Both the position numbers and the translations under genes were made by a program. A stretch of 64,000 nt of DNA, from positions 248,001 to 312,000 of the forward strand of contig NZ_STGF01000001.1 in the NCBI RefSeq assembly GCF_005222705.1. Direction: 5' to 3'. The notes under the pieces were generated by a model that had not been told where the DNA came from, ran no database searches, and saw only the letters and a program-made list of their open reading frames with translations. Source of the stretch: Paenibacillus sp. SY21-1 (lineage in GTDB: Bacteria; Bacillota; Bacilli; Paenibacillales; Paenibacillaceae). Shown here piece after piece: positions 45,206 to 53,634 of the stretch (positions are counted from its first letter, which is position 1; each line of letters opens with the position of its first letter).

Positions 45206-46044
45206 ATATTGCCTATTCTCCTTGTCCCAATGACACCTTTGTTTTTCACGCGCTTGCACATGGTCTAATTGAAGGAGCGCCGGAGCTGTCCGTCACGTAC
45301 GCCGATATTGATATTACGAATCACTGGGCGTTGGATGGCGAAGGGCCGGAAGTGATGAAAATTTCTTACGCCGCGCTGCCGTGGGTACTGGATACGTATA
45401 AATTGCTGCCGTGCGGCGGCGCGCTGGGGCGAGGATGCGGTCCGCTTGTGCTCGTTAACAGCGAGCCCCCGGCAGGCTCCAAAGCGGGCAGCGCGTTATC
45501 CGGCAAAAGGGTTGCCGTGCCAAGCGAGCGCTCCACCGCCTATTTGCTATTCAGGCTTTGGGCTGCCGACAACGTGCCGGGAGGCGTCGGCGAAATCGTC
45601 GTTATGCCTTTTCACGAAATTATGCCCGCTGTGCGCAACGGCGATATAGACGCCGGGCTGGTCATTCATGAGGCCCGCTTTACCTACGGCAGCTACGGCC
45701 TGACGATGCTGACCGATCTCGGAAGCTGGTGGGAGGAAGATACCGGTCTGCCGATTCCGCTTGGCGCCATCATCGCCCGGCGCACGCTCGATACGGATGC
45801 AATTGCCCGCTGGATTCGGGCTTCCGTCGATTATGCCTGGTCGCATCCCGAAGCTTCCAGAGCCTATGTGATGGAGCATGCCCAGGAGCTCTCGCCCGAG
45901 GTGGCAAGCTCCCACATCGCGCTGTACGTCAACGATTTTACCGCCAACCTTGGCGACTCCGGCTACGCCGCAGTCGAAGCTCTGCTAAGCCGCGCGGCGA
46001 AGGAAGGACTCGTGCCCGCCTTCGATCCGGGACTGCTTCGCTAG
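45202..46044 (+). CDS. mqnD: 1,4-dihydroxy-6-naphthoate synthase
   Basis: A 280-residue periplasmic-binding-fold enzyme. The N-terminus MNIAYSPCPNDTFVFHAL is diagnostic for MqnD, with VMKISYAALPWVLD, LGRGCGPLVL and the catalytic-histidine segment VIHEARFTY. It converts cyclic dehypoxanthinyl futalosine to 1,4-dihydroxy-6-naphthoate in menaquinone synthesis. CAGGAGG precedes ATG 45202, which overlaps the mqnB stop. A bidirectional terminator follows. Confidence 0.93.
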   Translation: MNIAYSPCPNDTFVFHALAHGLIEGAPELSVTYADIDITNHWALDGEGPEVMKISYAALPWVLDTYKLLPCGGALGRGCGPLVLVNSEPPAGSKAGSALSGKRVAVPSERSTAYLLFRLWAADNVPGGVGEIVVMPFHEIMPAVRNGDIDAGLVIHEARFTYGSYGLTMLTDLGSWWEEDTGLPIPLGAIIARRTLDTDAIARWIRASVDYAWSHPEASRAYVMEHAQELSPEVASSHIALYVNDFTANLGDSGYAAVEALLSRAAKEGLVPAFDPGLLR

Positions 46045-46106
46045 TGCGAGCAGGGGACATGCGCCGGCTGCAGCCCGTGTTTCCATAGTCCGGTTACAGG
46101 GCGAAC

Positions 46107-46146
46107 AACAAGCTCCGCGAAGCCAATCGGCCTCGCGGAGCTTGTT
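46107..46146. terminator. bidirectional terminator between mqnD and the ArsR gene
   Basis: AACAAGCTCCGCGA and TCGCGGAGCTTGTT form a 14-bp perfect stem. It sits between convergent genes, with T-rich ends on both strands. Confidence 0.85.
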
Positions 46147-46168
46147 TGCGCATCTATCCATTTTGCGA

Positions 46169-46492
46169 CTATCCGTCTTCCTCGACATAATGCTTTAGCG
46201 CCAACAGCTTGTTTTCCCAGAAGCGCTCGTAATAAGCGAGCCAGCGCTTCAGCTCCCGCAAGGGCTCGGGATCAAGCCGGTATCTCGTCTCGCGGCCAAC
46301 CTTGCGATCCTTGACCAATCCGGCAGCCGCCAATATTCGCAAATGCTTGGACACCGCGGGCCGCGTCATCGTAAAATGCCCGCTGAGCTGATTAACAGGC
46401 ATTTCCCCATCGCCAAGCACTTCCAGCAATCTTCGGCGGGTGGGATCGGCAATCGCTTGAAAGACGTCCGGTTTAATAGCCGGCTCAGCCAT
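46169..46492 (-). CDS. ArsR-family winged-helix repressor
   Basis: A 107-residue ArsR-type protein: FQAIADPTRRRLLEVL, then the recognition helix in MTRPAVSKHLRILAAAGLV and the wing VGRETRYRL. No metal-site cysteines, so it is not an arsenic sensor. ArsR genes coupled to an AHSA1-domain gene, as here with an eight-base overlap, form a common pair in which the regulator probably controls its own operon. Confidence 0.88.
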   Translation of the reverse strand: MAEPAIKPDVFQAIADPTRRRLLEVLGDGEMPVNQLSGHFTMTRPAVSKHLRILAAAGLVKDRKVGRETRYRLDPEPLRELKRWLAYYERFWENKLLALKHYVEEDG

Positions 46493-46916
46493 GCTGCCCC
46501 GCGAATTGCTCCTTCAGCTTGTTCACGATACCGACCCAGCCCTGGCCCATGCGTTCCCGAACAACCGGATGAGGCTGACCAAACTCCGTTGCCATATCCT
46601 CGTTCCATCCGGAATGAATCAGCGTAAATTCCGTGCCGCCAGCCTTTTCCGCGAGGGCAAAGGTCAGTTGCCAGTCTCTCCCCCACGTAAACGAAAGCCG
46701 TTTCGGCGGATCAAGCTCCGTCACCTTGCAAGGAGATTGTCCGAACGGGCCTGCATCCAGATGAAAGGCATAGCCCGGCTCAGGCTTGAAATCGCTCGGC
46801 ATAAACCATGCCGCAATGCCTTCAGCCGTAGCTACCGCTTGCCACACCTTTTCGATTGGCGCTTGAAGCTGAATCGTTTGTACAATATCCGGCAACCTTT
46901 TTCCGTTGTCCGTCAT
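46485..46916 (-). CDS. SRPBCC/AHSA1-domain protein
   Basis: A 143-residue AHSA1 (START-like) protein: PIEKVWQAVATAEGIAAWFMPSDF at the N-terminus (in two pieces) and LSFTWGRDWQLTF, TLIHSGWNE later. The fold has a hydrophobic cavity; the ligand is unknown. ATG 46916 is preceded by GGGGG. First gene of a two-gene operon with an ArsR regulator. Confidence 0.85.
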   Translation of the reverse strand: MTDNGKRLPDIVQTIQLQAPIEKVWQAVATAEGIAAWFMPSDFKPEPGYAFHLDAGPFGQSPCKVTELDPPKRLSFTWGRDWQLTFALAEKAGGTEFTLIHSGWNEDMATEFGQPHPVVRERMGQGWVGIVNKLKEQFAGQHG

Positions 46917-47135
46917 TTCATAACCCCCATTACGAAACCATTAGGTTTCCTTTTGGACTTATTATAGGATACCAAAGGGTTTCGCGTCAACCGCTGAACA
47001 TTGCAACTATTTTCCATTTATCCTCATTTAAAATCTGCCATTCAGCCTGCATCCAGCGTTAAAAGATTGACTGATGCCACAAATGTATGAATAATAAGTA
47101 CAAACAGATATTTCACTGGCAACGGAGGGGAAAGC

Positions 47136-47699
47136 ATGTCCATTATTCCGCATATTTTAGAGTTCAATAAACAATTCGTTAAAGATAAGCAATACGAGAC
47201 CTATTTAACCGATAAATTTCCGGAGAAAAAAATTGCCGTTCTCACCTGTATGGATGCAAGACTTGTTGAGCTGCTGCCCAAAGCCTTGAACATTCGCAAC
47301 GGCGACGCCAAATTCATCAAAAACGCCGGCGCTGTCATTACACAGCCCTTCGGCTCGGCGATGCGCAGCATTCTCGTAGCCGTCTATGAGCTGAAAGCGC
47401 GCGAGGTGCTCGTGGTTGGCCACCATGGCTGCGGCATGACCAATCTCGATACGCAAGGCATGGTTAAAAAGTTTGTCCAATACGGCGTCGATCCGCTCGC
47501 CATAGAGACGCTTGAAAATTCCGGCATTCGCATGGACAAGTTTTTGCGCGGCTTCCGCAGCCCCGATGAAGGCGTAATGCACAGCGTCAAAATGATTCGC
47601 AATCATCCGCTATTTCCAAAAGCAATTCCTGTCCACGGCTTCGTTATTTCCCCTGAGACAGGCGAGCTGGAAGTTATTGTAGAAGACTATCGCGGATAA
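47136..47699 (+). CDS. beta-class carbonic anhydrase
   Basis: A 187-residue enzyme with the beta-class zinc ligands C38, H96 and C99 and the D40/R42 dyad (LTCMDAR, VVGHHGCGM). It interconverts carbon dioxide and bicarbonate in the cytoplasm. FVISPETGELEVIVEDY at the C-terminus and its length fit the YtiB group. ATG 47136 follows GGAGGGG. Confidence 0.92.
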   Translation: MSIIPHILEFNKQFVKDKQYETYLTDKFPEKKIAVLTCMDARLVELLPKALNIRNGDAKFIKNAGAVITQPFGSAMRSILVAVYELKAREVLVVGHHGCGMTNLDTQGMVKKFVQYGVDPLAIETLENSGIRMDKFLRGFRSPDEGVMHSVKMIRNHPLFPKAIPVHGFVISPETGELEVIVEDYRG

Positions 47700-47762
47700 A
47701 TGCCGGCTGCGCTTGCGCTGCCTGCTGAACGGTCGACGGGACTTCATCGGCTCCAACAAAAC

Positions 47763-47825
47763 AAGACCACCGCACAGGAGCGTCAACGCAAGGCGTTTCC
47801 TGAAGCGTGGTCTTTTTTTGTTTTG
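47763..47825 (+). terminator. rho-independent terminator after carbonic anhydrase
   Basis: AAGACCAC pairs with GTGGTCTT around an inner stem-loop and is followed by a long T run (47813-47825). Confidence 0.75.
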
Positions 47826-47913
47826 CAACAAGCGGAGTTTCCGTGTAAAAAATTCCATGCCGGCCTATACCAACAGCTCCGCCATCGTTAATCTCGCTTT
47901 CTTCTCGTGTCTT

Positions 47914-48813
47914 CTAGCGATAAAAATCCTCCCGCGTCAAATCCGTATTGACTCCGATCGCCGCCTTGCTGCCCTCGCCTGCAGCAATTACAACCTGAGA
48001 CGGGGAAACGACGGACACATCTCCCGCCGCATAAATACCGGGCACGCTCGTCCGTCCGAGGGCGTCCGTCAGGAGCGCGCCGTCCGGCGTCATGGAGCAG
48101 CCAAGCGCCTTTCCAAGCGGGGACGCATGATCCCATGCCGGGATGACGAAGCCGCCGCTGCGCCGATACTCGTATCCCCCTTCCATCGCGACAGTCCGAA
48201 GCATTCCCGCCTCACCGCCCAACGCGGCAATTCGCCGCCGCTCAACCTTGATGCCTTTTCGCTCAAGCATGTCCGCCTGTTCCGCGTCAAGAACCGCACG
48301 CCCATTCGTGCAAAGCAGCAAATCCTTGCTCCACTGGGCAACCATCTGCGCGGTGACAAACGCATTGCTGCTCTCCGAAATCACGACAAGCGGCTGATCG
48401 CGGAGCTCCCAGCCGTCGCAATAGGGGCAGCTGAAGAGGCTGATGCCGTAATAGGCGCCAACGCCGGGGACTGCCGGCAGAACTTCTTTGAGACCGGTTG
48501 CCAGAATGACCGTTCTTGTCTTAAATCCGGCTCCGCTGCCCGTCTCAACGATATATCCCCCGGCAGCCCTGCTTATACCCGTCACCTTGTCGGGCTTTAC
48601 GGTTATTCCCGGATATTTGGCGATGTCCCGGTGGGCAAGCTGGCGGAATTGGCTTGGCGATATGCCGTCCCGCGTAATGAAACCGTGCGATTCCCGCGTA
48701 ACGGCGTTTCGCGGACGATTGTGATCGAACAACAGAGTGTGTCTTCGCGCCCTGCCCAGCACCAACGCCGCATTCAGGCCCGCGGGACCTCCGCCAATGA
48801 TCGCGCAATCCAT
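47914..48813 (-). CDS. thioredoxin-reductase-like FAD/NAD(P) oxidoreductase
   Basis: A 299-residue flavoprotein: N-terminal FAD motif IIGGGPAGLNAALVLGR, central CPYCDGWE (the redox-active CxxC of thioredoxin reductases) and C-terminal GIYAAGDVS. The NAD(P) motif VVISESSNAFVTA lacks the usual GxGxxG, so cofactor use may differ. Candidate partners are thioredoxin or a bacillithiol-type system; a true TrxB is likely elsewhere. ATG 48813 follows GAAGGGGG. Confidence 0.85.
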   Translation of the reverse strand: MDCAIIGGGPAGLNAALVLGRARRHTLLFDHNRPRNAVTRESHGFITRDGISPSQFRQLAHRDIAKYPGITVKPDKVTGISRAAGGYIVETGSGAGFKTRTVILATGLKEVLPAVPGVGAYYGISLFSCPYCDGWELRDQPLVVISESSNAFVTAQMVAQWSKDLLLCTNGRAVLDAEQADMLERKGIKVERRRIAALGGEAGMLRTVAMEGGYEYRRSGGFVIPAWDHASPLGKALGCSMTPDGALLTDALGRTSVPGIYAAGDVSVVSPSQVVIAAGEGSKAAIGVNTDLTREDFYR

Positions 48814-48877
48814 TTGTTACCCGCCCCCTTCATTTCCAGCATAAAAAGGCATTAATACCTATTTATATGGCATATTT

Positions 48878-48900
48878 TTTTATCTGATGCTAAGATAAAA
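48878..48900. promoter_or_regulatory. inverted repeat upstream of the eCIS-like cargo gene
   Basis: TTTTATCT-GATGCTA-AGATAAAA is a perfect 8-bp inverted repeat 46 bases before the cargo start and 65 before the divergent flavoprotein start. It could be an operator for either gene. Confidence 0.45.
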
Positions 48901-48946
48901 GCACTACTATGTTTTGCCCTAGTTCACAACTACTGGAGGGGTCAGG

Positions 48947-50413
48947 TTGGCCAAACAGCTGAAAGCAAGCAGACCATCTGCCTATAAAGATCCGATTAAA
49001 AGTACGCCCGGACAACCATCCATATCCTCCGATTACGCTTCGGACAAGGCCGGATCGGGACGCATCCTGCAAATGCAGCGCGCTGCGGGCAACCGCGCCG
49101 CCCAAGCGGTGCTCCAGCGGAAGGACGGAGAAGTCGCAAGCGAAGCGGGAGCGATAACAAGCTGGCTGAAGGGGGAAGCCTCCAAGGACAAGAAGGACGC
49201 GTTGTTCGGCTATTTCGATGCTTTAGGACCGATGGCCAAAAAAATCGCAATCAACCTTTTTGCAGGAGGAACAGGAACTCCTCCTACGCTGGCCAAAGCA
49301 AAGAAACATATTACGGGGCTGCTCGGACGAAGCGTCGATTGGGACAAGTTTTCAACCATTGTTCGCGCGGTAAGAAGCAAAAACACCAAAAATTACAACG
49401 AGGACAAGGACCGCGATTACGTGACCTACGCCTCAATCGGCGCGGCGGCCTCCGTCAGCGCCTCCAGCGCGGCCGCAACTGCGGTGGGCGAGACGCAAAG
49501 CCTGCTAGGAGCGGCCAATGAAGGGGCATTAGGCGCCGTTCTCGACTTGGGACCGGCATCCGCAGGGCTCAGCGGCATTACATCCGGCATGCAAATCTAC
49601 AATGCCACACAAAACCATGACGAGTCGCTCGATACGCACGACAAGGCCCAGAACATTGGCGCGGAAGGCGGCGGAGGCGTGGCCGATCTGGCCCGCTTTG
49701 GGGCAACCGGCGTCGTCAACACGCAGAAGATGCTGGGCACCGCCGTCAGCTCGGCGGCAACCGCAGCTGCTGGCGCGGCGAGCGTGGCCGGGGGAGCCGC
49801 TTATTTAGCAAGCGGCATAGCCGGCACATACAAGCATAATCAGCGCAAAAACAACCTGGACCAGTTGGAGAAGGATACGAAGGGTACGGACGGCGACCTG
49901 AACCTGGCCGCGAACATTGGCGCCAGCACCCAGAAGATTAACCGCAACAAAAGCGCCGCCACTGCCGTTAAAGGCGCGGCCATGATTATTGGCGGAGGCT
50001 TGCTGCTCGCCAGCGCGGCTACGCCGGTCGGCTGGCTGCTGCTTGGCGTAGCTGGAGCCATCGGCGGCGTAGCGGCTATCTATAAATTTTACAAGAAACG
50101 GACCCGCAAGGAAGAAATCGTCGATCGCTTCCTGAAGGTGGACGAGACGGTTGAGGCGCAGCAAAAAGCGGACCCGCAGGCGAAGGTGGACAAATCGAAG
50201 GTTCGCACCGAGCTGCTTCAGAAAAACGGCTTCAACTCGGTTGCGCAATGTTATGCTCAGATTATCACCGATCTCTCCCACACGATTTTCAAGAAGGGCG
50301 TATTGGAATCGGACGAGCAATATTTGACGCTGATCAAGAATATCGGGCTCAAGCCGGACCCGGCCAAACGGACCCCTAAACCGGAGCTTATTGCCAAAAA
50401 GCTTCATACTTAA
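48947..50413 (+). CDS. putative eCIS-type cargo/effector protein with AGN motif and Gly/Ala-rich membrane-active regions
   Basis: A 488-residue protein of unknown function. Residues 41-59 read LQMQRAAGNRAAQAVLQRK, a close fit to the LQRxxGNxAVxxLLxR motif found near the N-termini of proteins in extracellular contractile injection system (eCIS) loci, including DUF4157 proteins. The motif is preceded by a low-complexity, basic segment. The centre is Gly/Ala-rich and hydrophobic (about 170-190, 280-305 and 340-380: SAATAAAGAASVAGGAAYL, MIIGGGLLLASAATPVGWLL), like pore-forming or membrane-inserting proteins, with a charged coiled tail. No signal peptide. TTG 48947 follows GGAGGGG. The next gene encodes a YbjN-like protein that may be its chaperone. 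No eCIS structural genes are in the window. Confidence 0.65.
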   Translation: MAKQLKASRPSAYKDPIKSTPGQPSISSDYASDKAGSGRILQMQRAAGNRAAQAVLQRKDGEVASEAGAITSWLKGEASKDKKDALFGYFDALGPMAKKIAINLFAGGTGTPPTLAKAKKHITGLLGRSVDWDKFSTIVRAVRSKNTKNYNEDKDRDYVTYASIGAAASVSASSAAATAVGETQSLLGAANEGALGAVLDLGPASAGLSGITSGMQIYNATQNHDESLDTHDKAQNIGAEGGGGVADLARFGATGVVNTQKMLGTAVSSAATAAAGAASVAGGAAYLASGIAGTYKHNQRKNNLDQLEKDTKGTDGDLNLAANIGASTQKINRNKSAATAVKGAAMIIGGGLLLASAATPVGWLLLGVAGAIGGVAAIYKFYKKRTRKEEIVDRFLKVDETVEAQQKADPQAKVDKSKVRTELLQKNGFNSVAQCYAQIITDLSHTIFKKGVLESDEQYLTLIKNIGLKPDPAKRTPKPELIAKKLHT

Positions 50414-50434
50414 ATAATAGAGACGGAGGACCCT

Positions 50435-50965
50435 ATGACCCAATCGATGCCTTATACAGATACCCTGCTGCATAGCCTCGACAGCAGCTATCGGGCGGAA
50501 GGCGTGCCTACCGGCTGGATTGAGCCTACTGAGGCCGATCCTTACCGTACGCTCGTTATTTTGTTCGGAGAGCTTGGAGACCGACAAATTCCTCTGCGGC
50601 TGGAGCTGTGCTTTCTGCCGCATATGGAGGCGGCGGAGGCGGAAGGCATCGTTTTTCTGCAAACCTTCGCCTCTATTGCGGAAAACGCTGAGCCGGCATG
50701 CTATCCGGAGCTGCTGCGCTTGATGGCACGTCTGAACATCACGCTTCCTCTAGGCGCATTTGGACTGTTCGAGGACAGCGGCACGCTCTATTTCAAGCAT
50801 AATACCCTCATGCTGACCAGCATCGGGGAGCAGGCTTCCATCCGGGCAATCGATGCGCAAGGAGGGCTCATCCTCCATCTGCTGCAGCTCTATTCGGATG
50901 CGCTGCTATCCGTTGCCCTGGGCGAAGCAACCGCAGAAGAAGCTCTTGCAGGTCTTGGGATATAG
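50435..50965 (+). CDS. YbjN-like (type III secretion chaperone fold) protein
   Basis: A 176-residue acidic protein that starts 22 bases after the cargo gene with its own GGAGG. The alternating pattern LVILFGELGDRQIPLRLELCF and LPLGAFGLFEDSGTLYFKH looks like the YbjN/CesT-like chaperone fold, and the C-terminal helix region fits too. A dedicated chaperone for the preceding protein is the simplest idea, but it is inferred from position and fold only. Confidence 0.55.
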   Translation: MTQSMPYTDTLLHSLDSSYRAEGVPTGWIEPTEADPYRTLVILFGELGDRQIPLRLELCFLPHMEAAEAEGIVFLQTFASIAENAEPACYPELLRLMARLNITLPLGAFGLFEDSGTLYFKHNTLMLTSIGEQASIRAIDAQGGLILHLLQLYSDALLSVALGEATAEEALAGLGI

Positions 50966-50993
50966 GCTGTCCAAGCCATAAGCCGGTTTTCGT

Positions 50994-52241
50994 TCACTTT
51001 CTGACAATCAGATCAAGAACGCGCCGGCTGTCCCATTGGCCGTAATAGCTTTCTCCCTGCTCCAGATCGGCAATCCATACCACGCTCTCATCCCCATCCG
51101 GCGTACCCAGGAGCACATCCGCGTGTTCGGCATCTCGTCTTATCCAAGCAAGGCGATTCGGAAACGCTTGAGGCGCATAATCGCCTGTATGGCCACGCGG
51201 TCTGGTCAGCGTCTTCTGCCGCCCGCTCTGTAAAGCGACAGCGATCAATTTGCGCCTCGGAACTCCTTCACTTCCTGTATCCGCGGTTTCCCTTCCTCTT
51301 GAAACGACTAGTTGTCCGACACCTTGCCAAGCAAAATCATTGTCGGTATAGCCTCTAGGCGTATAAAGCGCAGTCCGGCCGGAGTCAATCCGCGTGATTT
51401 TTAACCGTTTATTCGTCCCGGCATCCCTGCCCTCGCCCGCTATATAGGCAAGCTCGGCTCCTGCGGGGGCCCATTCGAACCAATTGTCGTTGCGCGCCAT
51501 ATGATCAAGCGTCCTCAATACGACTCCATCCTCCCGCAGCACGCACAGCGTATTGCTGTCTGCGGACAAAGAAGCGGTCGGCTCGGCAAGGAAGGCGATC
51601 CAATGGCCATCTGCCGACCATTTGAACAAACTTGTTCTCACTGCAAAAAAATCATCGGATTGACCAGGCAGCACATGCAGCGTCTTGTATAAATTCGGCT
51701 GCCCCATCTGTGCGAGCGTCATGCGAAAAATCCGGACCGGCGTAAATCCTCCTTCCTGCAGCTCTGTTTCTTGAGCGGCAATAAATCCGTCGCCCCCAGG
51801 CAGCCAGGAAAAGCTGCCGATTTCGTCCGCCGTACCCAGTACCTTGTCAGGATGCTCCGCTTCAATGACCCGCAGTCGCCCATCCGTTTGATAAGCAAGC
51901 CGCTCTGCGTCAGGCGCCCATTCATAACGGCCGCTAACGGCTCTGTTCACCAGAAGCTGCTTTCCGCTTTCAACTTGAAGCAGCCACAGCTCTTTGACGA
52001 ACGAATCGCCCTTGGAATAGGCAACCCAGCGACCGTCCTCCGACCAGAGAGGGGTTGCGATAGCCGGACCTGCAGCCGCCTTGCGCTCCTCGCTTCCCGT
52101 TGTCAACCATAAATCTCCCGAACGCACAAACGCAGCGGAAATGCCTTCCCTATGGCCTGCAGCAAGCACTGGCTGCGGGGCACTGGCCGTCAAAGCAGCC
52201 AGCAGCGCTATGACCCCATATACTATGGCTTGGAATCGCAT
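50994..52241 (-). CDS. secreted TolB/WD40-type beta-propeller protein
   Basis: A 415-residue exported protein with a signal peptide (residues 1-27, ending VLAAG). Repeats of the PD40/TolB type recur: PLWSEDGRWVAYSKGDS, YEWAPDAERLAYQTDG, FKWSADGHWIAFLAEP, FEWAPAGAELAYIAGE, which suggest a propeller of about six blades. It probably binds a partner outside the membrane; no catalytic motif. ATG 52241 follows AAGGAG. Convergent with the YbjN-like gene. Confidence 0.8.
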   Translation of the reverse strand: MRFQAIVYGVIALLAALTASAPQPVLAAGHREGISAAFVRSGDLWLTTGSEERKAAAGPAIATPLWSEDGRWVAYSKGDSFVKELWLLQVESGKQLLVNRAVSGRYEWAPDAERLAYQTDGRLRVIEAEHPDKVLGTADEIGSFSWLPGGDGFIAAQETELQEGGFTPVRIFRMTLAQMGQPNLYKTLHVLPGQSDDFFAVRTSLFKWSADGHWIAFLAEPTASLSADSNTLCVLREDGVVLRTLDHMARNDNWFEWAPAGAELAYIAGEGRDAGTNKRLKITRIDSGRTALYTPRGYTDNDFAWQGVGQLVVSRGRETADTGSEGVPRRKLIAVALQSGRQKTLTRPRGHTGDYAPQAFPNRLAWIRRDAEHADVLLGTPDGDESVVWIADLEQGESYYGQWDSRRVLDLIVRK

Positions 52242-52460
52242 GACGCCATTCTCCTTTTTTAAGGTAATCTGCCCGTTTAGGAGCGGAAACATGCGAAGCC
52301 TGTCGAATGAAAAGCTGCTATGGCAGCTTGATGTGAAGGATTTATGTCACGCCTTGCAGGATTAGAGAGGATTTTGGAGACGCAGCCAGAATACATATAT
52401 TAGAATGTTTGTACGGCTTCCGCCGTTCATTGTACATCCCCATCAACAAGGAGCTAGAAT

Positions 52461-53603
52461 ATGAAGGCTATTTTAGTAGATGACGAGAAGCCAGCGCTGT
52501 TGCATTTGGAACGCATGCTGAAAAAAAACGGACAGCTTGAGGTTGCGGCGACATTTACCAAGGTGCGAGAAGCCATCGATTACATTCGTCAGACCAAAAT
52601 CGATTTTGTATTTCTCGATATCGGCATGCCCGAGATGGACGGCCTGGAGGCCGCGATTCATTTCCAGCAGCATGACAGCCGCATTCGAATCGTCTATGTG
52701 ACGGCTTACTCCGAATATGCCATTGAAGCATTTGAGCTGAACGCACTTGATTACTTACTCAAGCCGGTGCATTCGAGCAGGCTGTCCCGTACGGTCGAGA
52801 GGATGCTGCAATACTCGGAAATGTCCGCCGGAGAAGCGGGGGCGGCATTAAAAAAGCAGTCGGAGCCCAGCATCACGATGTTTCAGCGCCTGGAGCTCAG
52901 CCCGAGCAGAAGCGACGGAACCAGACTGAAATGGCGGACGGCCAAGGCTCAAGAGCTGTTTGCCTACCTGCTGCAGTTTCATGGACGTTGGGTCGACAAG
53001 GATCACATTGCCGAACTGATTTGGCCGGACTTTTCCGCAGAGAAAGCAACCACACACTTACATACGTCCATTTACCAAATCCGCAAAATGCTTAAAGAAT
53101 GGGGCGAGGAAGCAACGGTCGATTTTGCCCAGGATTGCTACCGACTTACGGCCGACGGCGTCATGACCGACGTCGAGCTGTTCGAGCGTTCGCTTTCCAC
53201 GCTGCTGGAGCGGCCGGCACAGCAAAATCAGGCTGCCAGAGAACAAGTCATCAGCTTATATACCGGTCCATACCTTTACGAGCATGATTACCTGTGGGCC
53301 AAGTCACGGATGGATTACTTGCACCAGAAATTTATCGATTTCCTAATCGCGGTATCCCATGCCGATCTGGAGGCCGGACAACCCGCCGACGCCCTCAAAA
53401 TGCTTCTGAACGCACAGGAAAAAGACCCGTATTCCGAGCCTATTTGCCGAATGATTATGACGGTATACGCCAAGCTGGGCCATTACGAAGCGTTGGACAA
53501 CCATTATGCTTCCTTTCTTCAATTCATGCGTACCGAACTCAATGTCGAGCCCGAAGCTTTAACGAAACAAACCTATAAGAAGCTGAGAGCCGCCCCGCTC
53601 TAA
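52461..53603 (+). CDS. receiver-winged helix-BTAD transcription regulator
   Basis: A 380-residue regulator: receiver domain (1-118) with acidic residues D7/D8, phospho-acceptor D53 and K101 (YLLKPVH), a winged-helix OmpR-like DNA-binding domain (about 150-240) and a bacterial transcriptional activation domain (BTAD) in the last 130 residues. Receiver plus SARP-like output is the architecture of phosphorylation-controlled antibiotic-type activators. It is convergent with the hybrid kinase at 53635-56712 and 31 bases from it; they are probably partners. ATG 52461 follows AAGGAG. Confidence 0.88.
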   Translation: MKAILVDDEKPALLHLERMLKKNGQLEVAATFTKVREAIDYIRQTKIDFVFLDIGMPEMDGLEAAIHFQQHDSRIRIVYVTAYSEYAIEAFELNALDYLLKPVHSSRLSRTVERMLQYSEMSAGEAGAALKKQSEPSITMFQRLELSPSRSDGTRLKWRTAKAQELFAYLLQFHGRWVDKDHIAELIWPDFSAEKATTHLHTSIYQIRKMLKEWGEEATVDFAQDCYRLTADGVMTDVELFERSLSTLLERPAQQNQAAREQVISLYTGPYLYEHDYLWAKSRMDYLHQKFIDFLIAVSHADLEAGQPADALKMLLNAQEKDPYSEPICRMIMTVYAKLGHYEALDNHYASFLQFMRTELNVEPEALTKQTYKKLRAAPL

Positions 53604-53634
53604 TGCCATGAAATGGAGGAGACGGGACTGGCGA

